Shown: in pieces, positions 56,597-64,000 of the stretch
Numbering within the stretch: the stretch's first letter is position 1
How the letters are laid out: each line of letters begins with the position of its first letter
Source: Tetraselmis striata
Taxonomy: Eukaryota > Chlorophyta > Chlorodendrophyceae > Chlorodendrales > Chlorodendraceae
Direction of reading: 5' to 3'
Assembly: GCA_006384855.1 (NCBI GenBank)
Contig: VCJN01003306.1
Span: 1-64,000 of the forward strand
DNA length: 64,000 nt
Made by a program: the position numbers and the translations under genes
The notes under the pieces: model-generated
Database searches by the model: none
The model's input: only the letters and a program-made list of their open reading frames with translations
Told to the model about the DNA's origin: nothing

Positions 56597-57515
56597 CTAG
56601 TACTTCTCATAGATGCCCTGCTTCTTGTGCATGATCTTTGCCACGTCAGAGGCAATGCCGGGGTTCACGAGCCCCACAGTGTTGAGCGCCTCGGTGACCT
56701 CGGAGAACACCTGGTTGGTGGTCTTCCATGGCTTGTTCGACTCGGGGTGGCTGTCCTTCATGGCGAAGTGGCTCATGCCCTTGTACGTCTCCGTCCTGGC
56801 AACACCGGATGGCAACGCAAGTCAGGCCGTCAGCGCATGCACTGAAACGCCTACACTCAAGGCTCGCAGCAAGTTCAACCAAACGCCAGTAGGGGCGATA
56901 GCTTACTTGCACGATGCAGGGGTGCCGTATCGCTTGCCAATGGCGTTCTCCATCTGCACGCGGCGATAGAAAGAATCAGCGGCGTACATGCTGTCGCAGC
57001 TGGAAAGAGCGCCATCCCCTGGCAGCCAGAAGCTCATTACTTTTGGCTTCATACATTTTGTTCATGTGAAAGCTTTCCACTGTGGCACAGGGAGCGCGCA
57101 CACATTTCCTCTGCATGGATGGTTGGATCAGGTGCTGGGGAGGCGCACCGTCTCCTTCGGCCGGTTGCGCGGTGCGTTGTGGTGGTATGGCGCCAGCTTC
57201 TTGTCCTTGTTCATGGTCTCCCCAGCAACTTTGATTCCCTTCTGGAAATGGCGGTTCGTCCTGCATTCGAGGAAAGTATCACCGCCTCAGTTGGTGCCTC
57301 AGGACCCCAAGCATGTGGTGACGAAGCGAGCACGCCGCAATGGTGGTGCATATGTTCCCAGTGGTGGTGTGTGAGACTGAGATCCTGCTGTCAGGCAGCC
57401 TCACTCACGTATCATTCTGGAAGACGGGCTTGGCTCCGTAGGCATTCGGGGCCTTGTAGCCAGTCTTCTCCGCCTTGAAGCTGTACGCCACCAGCTCGCC
57501 TCCCATCCTCACCAT
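56597..57515 (-). CDS. Small unrecognised protein, possibly cilia-associated
   Basis: Four exons, 57515-57409, 57260-57149, 56953-56907 and 56795-56597, join exactly in frame to 154 residues. All introns have GT-AG ends. The sequence is basic and rich in Tyr/Asn/Lys, with short motifs such as TGYKAPNAYGAKPVF, NRHFQKGIKVAGETM, APYHHNAPRNRPKET and NKPWKTTNQVFSEV, ending KIMHKKQGIYEKY. The spaced aromatic-basic motifs and small size recall axonemal microtubule inner proteins, but I cannot name a family. A second ATG four codons in is an alternative start. No membrane segment or signal peptide. Confidence 0.65.
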
Positions 57516-58430
57516 CCCAGTACCGGTGCCAAGTCCGCTGGCGGGGACAAGCAACCACGGGCAGGGCTTAAGGCTAACCCAATGAACAACACAGCACGCC
57601 CGCCGAAGCCTGCCCCTGCCCCAGCCACTTCTTGGCTTTGCTATTCTTCTTCATCGCATTGCAGGGTTTGGTGTAGAATCCGCCTAAAGGGGACTAAGAA
57701 GGGATACAGTTTGAAGTGCCACCGACTGTCGGGCGGTGGAAACCACAAGAAGGGAGGCCCAACTCATAAAGTGGGGGCGACTGGATTGGGCCAGGGCGCC
57801 TCTATCATCCTCCGCCACCTTTGCTGCGGTCAAATTCGGTGGGTAAGGGGCTGGGCCAACGGGAGGCGTCAGCGGCGGTGCGCATGGCTCCGCCGGCTGC
57901 CGTCTACCGCTCGCCGTGCTCAGGACCCCGGCCGGCCCACTGTGCACATAAGCAACACGCACAAACCCAGCGCAGCGGGACTAGCCGGCCTAATTTTGAC
58001 GAAGGGGGGGAAGGATGGCTGGAGCATTCACCACTTGCGCATTCCCTTCTCAGTTCGCTCGTCGCGACCCCTGCACGGCATGGTGGCTGTCCCCGGCATG
58101 CTGGCTGTCGCACGGTAGAGCACCGGCTGGGCGCTCTCGCGGTTGACGCGCTGGGGTGCACGGAGCGGTCGGGCGGCGGTGTATCCTCCCCCACGAGGAA
58201 CTCTGAAGCTGCGGGGTTGGGCACTCTGAAGATTGCTTGTGAGTTGTCAGGCAGGTTATGCGAGTGGCCACATGTGGGAGTGGACTACGGCAGTCCTTTG
58301 CACCGCGCCGTGTAGGACTGCTCGTACATATAAGCGAATAAATGCCCCTTTTAAGCGGGGCGGCATGGATGCTGCCTGTGCGCAGCTGTGACCGCCTAAG
58401 TCGCATACAGTACTACCAGTACAGGTGTGA
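57516..58430. other. Spacer, no gene seen
   Basis: Promoter side of the 154-aa gene. Open frames overlap on both strands and lack domain features. TTTTAAGCGGGGCGGCATGGAT near 58350 partly echoes the hairpin in the RT element's 3' end. Confidence 0.45.
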
Positions 58431-61400
58431 ATTACAAAAAGGGCAGTTCCCCAGAATTAGAAAATCAACACAGCAAGCCGCCTAAAAGCGGCCCGCATCC
58501 CGCATAAGGCGGGATGGATGAGTGATGCGCACACGGTTCAGTCCGGGCCACGCGTGCACGTGTGTGTGTGGGTGATCCTCGGACGTGCTGTGCAGCTTCA
58601 CCAACGGGATGGCAGACGAATCTGCGCCGTCTGATGAGGCAGCGAGCGCGCTCTCGAGCGGCCACCAAGCTCACGACCCCGAGGAAATCTCTTGCGAGCA
58701 AGGCCTCCTGGTGAGCCCGGGTGATGCACCGAGTGCCCCGCGATGAGAGGGCACCCCGATCCGCAGCCAAGTATGCGATACCACGCATTGTGCGGTGCAC
58801 CCCCTTGCTCACCTCACCCACTGTGCCGAGGACCATGCCCGTGTACTCCGAAATATCCAGGATGTCTCGAAGAGGACCCTTCTGTCCGGGCTCCGTGTTG
58901 TGCCACGCCGCATTCCGCGCAGCCAACCGCCGTTGTATGTCGCCCAACAGGTTGCGCTCAAACCGATCCACAGCCGTGGCCCGGGGCACTGCAGTATACT
59001 TGACCCCGTACCGCATAGTCTTGAACTCCAGCAGTGTGGACTTCAAGTTCGGGGGATCACAACTCCCGGTCACGACGTTGAACGCCGGAAGGGAGAGCTC
59101 TGCGTCCGGCACTAGGTCCTTGAGTTCATCCCTGGGTACGGTGTTGCCGAGAGGCACTGCCTGCTGGAACAAGTCATCCACCTCCCGCCGTACTGCGATA
59201 CCTAGGTCGTGAACACAGTGATTGCGGAAGGCATCTGCGATAGCGTCGTGATGTACACGCCCGTGAGCGTCTCCAGGCGCCGGGAGGTTCATGAGCGCGT
59301 CGCCGTATATGTCAACCGTGACGGGGTTGTGCTCCGTCGAGGGAAGAATGATCTTACTCCCAACCACCGGGGCCAAGCACGGGCTAGGCAGAAGGAAGTA
59401 CCCGGCAGCGACCTCCCGCAGCTCATGCGGAGTCATGGTTGTCCGCGCGGTGGGGATGGCCAGTGTCCACATGCCTGACGCCGCGTCGAGCTGGTTGAAC
59501 AAGATCCGATCCCTACATGTGGCAAGGAGAGCGCACACCTCATTTCGAAGCGGAGAGTTGTTGGCCTGGTCTAGAAATGCCGTCAGCTCCTTTTGCGAGC
59601 CCGACGCAGCCTCCACTTCCCGCTCCATCTGACGCGCATCTGCGTCGCCGAGATGGCTAGCAGTAGCCGCTTGGAGGCGGCCCCACGCCTCGCGCATCTC
59701 CGCGGCGTAGCTGTCCGACCCATGAGCATCGTTGAGGAAGTGGTCATACTGGCGGGCGGAAGAAGTTGCGTTGAAGCTGCCTCGGCCAAGTACGGACCCG
59801 AGCAGTGGGTCGAAGAAACCATGGGTGGGGGTGTTGGTGCCGGAGTTCCTAGTCAGGAACCTTGGGAGGATGGCATTCATGCAGGCGATGAAGGCGGCAT
59901 CACGAACGGTAGCCATGCGGCGGATGCCAGCTCCCTTCAACCGAGTGGGGAGGTGAAGCATGCTGCGCGCCCTGGCCACTGCATCCTCGCTCAAGGTAGC
60001 CACCTCCGCTGCCATGGGGTCGGGGTCGTGCAAAAGCTCCGCCAAGAAATCGGTGACAACCGGATTGGTGTCGGTGCCGTACGTGGAGGGATCAAAAGAG
60101 ACCCCTAGCACCCGTTCGACCGCCGCGAAGATGGTGGCATCCACCGCCTCCGCAAAGGCCTCCAGCTCGGACGGAAGACAATTGCGGAGCCAATACCCCG
60201 CCTTGTGTCGCATGCAATGCTTGAGCAGGGCCCATGCGTGGTGATGCAAGGCGTGGATGTACCGACGGCTGGGCTTGGCAGACAGAAGCTTGCTCAGGCT
60301 AGCGTCCACCTCCTCTCGTAGCTCCTCCGCCTTGCCGCGCATGTACGCCTGCACATACTCTAGCGATCCGAGCGGCACGTTGAAGACCGCGATGCCGTGA
60401 TGGCCATCTAGCTCGGGCCACTCGATGTCGGCCGGAGCCTCACGCCGCGCGGCCTCCATGTCTGCGTTGTACGCCTGCATCTTGTCGAAGCGCACCTCAA
60501 GCCCCACGGACGCCTTGATGGACGTGCGGAAGGCGTGAAGAGCCGGCCAAACGTGCTCCGGAAGGCCCACCCAAAATCCATCGTCGGCGTTGAAGCGCGC
60601 CGCCCCGTCATTGACCTCCAACGTGGTATCACCCTGCTGCACCTCGGGGTGAATCGCGACGCAAAAGGAAGTCGTGGCCAAAGGCGCGCCCTGTTGTACG
60701 CCGTCCTCCGACCGCAGAGGGGCGGACCGGTCGTCCACGACCAGATACGAAGTGGAGAGAGAGGCTAGGAGCGCAGGGATGACAGGGTGTAGTGGAGAGC
60801 AATCGATGTGGCGTTGGACGATGGTGCGGCGCCATGCCTCGTTGTAAGCGTTGCGAAGGTCTGTGTGGACGATGACGGCACGTGGGCCAAGCTTCTCGGC
60901 GATGAGCCGGACGCCGTGGATGAGCACAGAGTCGCCCGCGGGAATGCCAACGCCGAGCTGAGATGGAGCGAGCACCGACACGTATGCCTCCTTCATGTTG
61001 TCCACCACTGCCCGCTCCGCTGCGCGCCGCTCCGCCTCCCCGACTGCCACAGGCCTCACGTCCATGGCCCTCCCCTCGCCTAGCTTCTTGACAGGTGCCA
61101 CGAGCCTAGCAGAGGCGAAGAGCCGGTTGAACCACCCGGGCAGGCGACCTTGGAGGTACATGAAGGCAACCTCCGACATGGCGCGGACTGCCGCGGGCCC
61201 GGACGCCGGGGCGTATTCGCCCACCAAGCAGCGGAGATACTCGTTGCGCATGCCTGAGGGCCCCGCCGCCACGTGCTGCTTGAGTTGCTGGTACGGCACG
61301 CGCATGTCCACCGTCAGGGCGGCCTCGTCCACCGAAATGTCATACGCGGCGTCTGGGATCGGGTGGCTACGGGACGGGTGCTTGTCGCGCAGCTGGGCGA

Positions 61401-61836
61401 GGATAGAAGGATCGGATAGGTCGCCCATACCCTTAGAAGATAGTCGGCCCGCCGCTCGGGAGAGCTCTCCGTCCTCCACCAACGCCACAACGGTGTCCGC
61501 GGTGCCCACGAGCAGCGCCGCAAAGAGATCGGCGTCCGTTCGACGTTGGCGGGCATGTCCGGCGTAGAACGCCTCAGTGCGCGCGTCGTCCCATGAGCGC
61601 ACGAGTTCGGTCATGCGCCTCTCCGCGAAAGCGCGGAAGCGCCACGCCAAGGCTAGTAGCCGCCGCCGTCCGCCTCGGCTCGGGGCCCAAAGCAACAATT
61701 GCGGCAGCAGGTACTTCCACTTCAACGCCCTATCCAACACCACGGGGTCATCGGCCTCCGCCGCCGCCAAAAAACCCGGTACAGTTATACCGTATTCCTG
61801 GGCTGCGTTCCCCCCCTGCTCGTCAGTAGTTCAGCT
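58431..61836 (-). mobile_element. LINE-like RT element, longest copy
   Basis: The element's 3' end (plus-strand GTGAATTACAAAAAGGGCAG) is at 58431 and the single long frame opens at about 61836. No endonuclease, RNase H or LTR was recognised, so the element is either incomplete at its 5' end or a minimal RT lineage. The 3' end carries two adjacent potential hairpins (GCCGCCTAAAAGCGGC at about 58479-58494 and ATCCCGCATAAGGCGGGAT at about 58497-58515). Confidence 0.8.
58465..61770 (-). CDS. Reverse-transcriptase protein of the LINE-like element
   Basis: A 1,101-codon frame that opens with TTG; the first ATG is around codon 53, so the true start is uncertain. An N-terminal LKWKYLLPQLLLWAPSRGGRR stretch is followed by the RT core at about residues 160-450. 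It contains QHVAAGPSGMRNEYL, DVRPVAVGEAERR, HTDLRNAYNEAW (first catalytic Asp, about 303), DGVQQGAPLATTSF and the FNADDGFW box (about 394-397). There the usual Tyr/Phe-x-Asp-Asp reads Asn-Ala-Asp-Asp. The thumb and a long C-terminal region without a recognised domain follow. The frame has no breaks, suggesting recent insertion. Confidence 0.8.
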   Translation of the reverse strand: MAAAEADDPVVLDRALKWKYLLPQLLLWAPSRGGRRRLLALAWRFRAFAERRMTELVRSWDDARTEAFYAGHARQRRTDADLFAALLVGTADTVVALVEDGELSRAAGRLSSKGMGDLSDPSILAQLRDKHPSRSHPIPDAAYDISVDEAALTVDMRVPYQQLKQHVAAGPSGMRNEYLRCLVGEYAPASGPAAVRAMSEVAFMYLQGRLPGWFNRLFASARLVAPVKKLGEGRAMDVRPVAVGEAERRAAERAVVDNMKEAYVSVLAPSQLGVGIPAGDSVLIHGVRLIAEKLGPRAVIVHTDLRNAYNEAWRRTIVQRHIDCSPLHPVIPALLASLSTSYLVVDDRSAPLRSEDGVQQGAPLATTSFCVAIHPEVQQGDTTLEVNDGAARFNADDGFWVGLPEHVWPALHAFRTSIKASVGLEVRFDKMQAYNADMEAARREAPADIEWPELDGHHGIAVFNVPLGSLEYVQAYMRGKAEELREEVDASLSKLLSAKPSRRYIHALHHHAWALLKHCMRHKAGYWLRNCLPSELEAFAEAVDATIFAAVERVLGVSFDPSTYGTDTNPVVTDFLAELLHDPDPMAAEVATLSEDAVARARSMLHLPTRLKGAGIRRMATVRDAAFIACMNAILPRFLTRNSGTNTPTHGFFDPLLGSVLGRGSFNATSSARQYDHFLNDAHGSDSYAAEMREAWGRLQAATASHLGDADARQMEREVEAASGSQKELTAFLDQANNSPLRNEVCALLATCRDRILFNQLDAASGMWTLAIPTARTTMTPHELREVAAGYFLLPSPCLAPVVGSKIILPSTEHNPVTVDIYGDALMNLPAPGDAHGRVHHDAIADAFRNHCVHDLGIAVRREVDDLFQQAVPLGNTVPRDELKDLVPDAELSLPAFNVVTGSCDPPNLKSTLLEFKTMRYGVKYTAVPRATAVDRFERNLLGDIQRRLAARNAAWHNTEPGQKGPLRDILDISEYTGMVLGTVGEVSKGVHRTMRGIAYLAADRGALSSRGTRCITRAHQEALLARDFLGVVSLVAARERARCLIRRRRFVCHPVGEAAQHVRGSPTHTRARVARTEPCAHHSSIPPYAGCGPLLGGLLC

Positions 61837-63140
61837 GCGCATAATCGAGGCGGATACTGTGGGGATACATATGAAAACTACATATGGACTGTTTTTTTTC
61901 TTTTGGATGGGATCCTTGTGGTCCTGTCAAATATCATACTGAATAATAAAGTGGCAATGTAATCGTGCGCGAGCGCCTGCGCGGAATGCGCGCGCGTCGT
62001 ACATCGCGCTCGGCGGTACGGTGCAACTACGGGCTGCGTGTTTCCAGCACGTACGGGGCCCAAGCCGCAGGCGTCGTAGCTCTACCGCTGCGCCATACAT
62101 AAGTTCTAGAGCCAGGACATGTAACGCCAAGTGTGACTTGCGCGTGGATGTATCGGTGCCAGCCCGTACCGGTATGTCATGCAGTTGCCAAGGACTACCA
62201 CGATACAACCCAAGCCAAGACGTCAAGATGACATAGCTGGTGTTAGTACTTTATAGTATTTCAGTGATTACGCGCGCAAAGCCGTACGAGGGATGGCAGC
62301 CATGTATCCTTGACGCGCGACGAGTGGCGCAATATGTTTTGCAGTGTTGATGTTGACTGATAGTATGTTATGACTTGACCATGGTCTAGTAATCGTCACG
62401 CGGCCAGTGTGCTCGCCAATACCCGCGCACCGCACGGCCGACCGGACGATATACAAGGGGGGCAGTCAGTCGGTCCATTTGCCTTTTTGTCTCTTGTTAT
62501 TGCCTGCGAATTGCCTTGCATCAGTTGTCGATAGAAGCGACTTGGCAAGCACCTCGCTGCCCCCATCATTGTTTGACACTTGTTAACATTATTGTTTGAC
62601 CCCTTGTTGTGGCCGATACCGTGCCTGCCGTGCGACCTTGCTTGCGAATGTCAATGCATCTGTGGGCCAACGTGTCGGGTAGGTGTGGCAACGTGACGTA
62701 ACTCGATAGTTGCGTGTTGCTCATAAAGTGTGTCGAATATATTTGATGCCATTGAACGAGGGTATACATGACAACCCTACACGAGTAGAAAGACAAGGCG
62801 TATGAAGGGGTAAGACAAGTAGTATGTGGCAGACGACTTCTACTTCGAATGGGGGGGATGGATGAAGTCAAGATATGTGTCCAAACGTGATGGAGTTTTT
62901 GGAGACATAAATGCCTATGTATCCCTACTAACCGTTACCTCATTAAGAAAATATTGTATGAGCTACATGATACTTTCGGGCACCGAGCTGTTCAGAGTAC
63001 CTTGGCACGTGACTCGGATCGTTCTTGGTGGACTACGCGTATACGTCATGACGTGAAAGCCTAATGTGATAAATGTCCAACCTGTAGGCGGGTACGTTCT
63101 CGTCCACAATCGGCAGCACCGACGCAGCCGCCACAAGTGC
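61837..63140. other. Spacer, no gene seen
   Basis: No domain recognised on either strand. Composition becomes AT-richer from about 62470. Confidence 0.5.
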
Positions 63141-64000
63141 CACCACGTCCATGGCATTCGGTCGGTTTGGATTTCATTACCGATATTTACTTGTGAGCAA
63201 TGGTTTTGATGCAATGTTGGTTGTTGTATGCCATTTAACCCGTCAAGCACATTTTATTCCGACGATTAAAACTGTGACTGGTGAGTAGTTAGCTGAATTA
63301 TTTCTGAAGGAAGTATACATGCTGCGTGGTTTCCCTAGGGTTATAATTTCGGACCGTGATCCGACATCTATGTCGTCTTTTTGGCAGACTTTGTGGCGTC
63401 GCCTAGGCACTAAACTAAATATGTCTAGGCCAACATCCTGAAACGGATGGTCTGAATGAAAGAATCAATGCCATTGTCTGTGAATTGGTTCGAGCGCGTT
63501 TTGTTGCTTTGATGGCACCAATTGGGTTGATCAATTGCCGTTGACGGAATTTTCGTATAGCTCACATCGTGCACTTATTAGTATTGAGCATACACCGTTT
63601 GAGGTTAATTACGGATTTGATCCTGAAACACCTCCTGACTGATTGTTTGACATAAGGTCAACAATACTTGTATCAATCAGTGCTCAACAAAAACCCAGGA
63701 TATGAAAGAAATCCATGAAATCCATAGTCAAATATATTTTGGCAATTTATAAGGATGAATTGACTGTTCGTCCTACGGAAAGGCAACAAATGGATGTTTC
63801 CGTTTTTAATGCTGGAGATAAAGTGAGTATCGTAACTCGCTTGCTGAAAATCAAAGGCCAACCTAACCACAACTTAATGGATACGCAGTTGGGTCTTTTG
63901 CCGATTATTGAGAAAATTGGCAACTATAGTTTCCGTTTGCAATCAATTGCCTCCAGGGATGAAGTTGCATCCGGTTGTCCATGTGAATATTTGCGGCCAT
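63141..64000 (+). pseudogene. Decayed Ty3/gypsy integrase, continuing past the window
   Basis: Plus-strand segments in shifting frames resemble a gypsy-type integrase: DFITDIY near 63160, then CHLTRQAHFIPTIKTVTG, then FPRVIISDRDPTSMSSFWQ. TDGLNERINAI near 63440 supplies the glutamate of the D,D35E triad. After more breaks a C-terminal module (GDKVSIVTRLL, then LLPIIEKIGNYSFRLQ and LHPVVHVN) ends at the window edge. Stops near 63285, 63540 and 63640 make it inactive. Its low GC contrasts with the rest of the window. Confidence 0.8.

Noticed and set aside
1-64000. CRISPR arrays, bacterial operons, rRNA genes
   Set aside because: No spaced short repeats of CRISPR type, no ribosome-binding-site-led gene strings and no rRNA-like conserved blocks were seen; the gene structure is eukaryotic.

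Overview
The window looks like nuclear DNA of a GC-rich, intron-rich flagellated green alga (Chlorophyta, probably Chlorophyceae). The grounds are short-exon genes with spliceosomal introns, long poly-G/poly-C runs in introns and spacers, TGTAA-type poly(A) signals, TTTTAGGG-like interstitial repeats, an axonemal-type protein, a HET-like membrane protein of a kind I know from green algae, and a dense mixed load of plant/algal-type transposons. The species is not identifiable from sequence alone. No bacterial operon, CRISPR array, rRNA or convincing tRNA gene was seen.
Layout. 1-1.3 kb: about 370-bp satellite. 2.4-6.1 kb: piggyBac-like Cys-rich fragments, a 31/30-bp GC minisatellite and a broken transposase-like gene (-). 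6.6-9.8 kb: a MULE transposase whose five exons join in frame (-). 10.8-14.8 kb: a 12-exon gene for a 575-aa axonemal SAXO-like protein (+). 15.5-17.7 kb: a 6-exon glutathione S-transferase-like gene (-). 20.4-29.3 kb: a complete 14-exon VPS53 gene (+), subunit of the GARP/EARP tethering complexes. 29.4-30.6 kb: remnants of a convergent ankyrin-repeat gene (-). 31-32.6 kb: a heptad-repeat coiled-coil reading frame and an unknown reading frame (-). 33.2-39.2 kb: a 5'-truncated reverse-transcriptase element, a duplicated VPS53 tail, a decayed tyrosine recombinase and a hAT-like fragment. 40.3-45.5 kb: a multi-pass membrane protein with a HET-like motif (+). 45.7-48.5 kb: a tandem repeat with a tRNA-like or primer-binding-site-like core, then an inverted copy of the VPS53-tail/ankyrin junction. 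50.2-51.8 kb: a Cys-less pentameric ligand-gated ion channel gene with an in-frame TGA in M1 (-). 54-55.7 kb: an old RT-element copy split by a 396-bp TIR transposon with an 8-bp target duplication. 56.6-57.5 kb: a small four-exon conserved-looking gene (-). 58.4-61.8 kb: the longest RT-element copy (1,101-codon frame, -). 63.1-64 kb: a decayed, AT-richer Ty3/gypsy integrase running off the window.
The host genes (SAXO-like, GST-like, VPS53, HET-like, pLGIC, small gene) look like independent cell-biology genes with no shared pathway. The most unusual patterns are the three dispersed copies of the VPS53 3' end, ten exact copies of the 9-mer TAGTCGCTA, an apparently high share of GC-AG introns in my gene models, and the ion channel with a stop in its first membrane helix. 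All exon models are hand-built from splice sites and frame continuity; no alignment or expression data were available.
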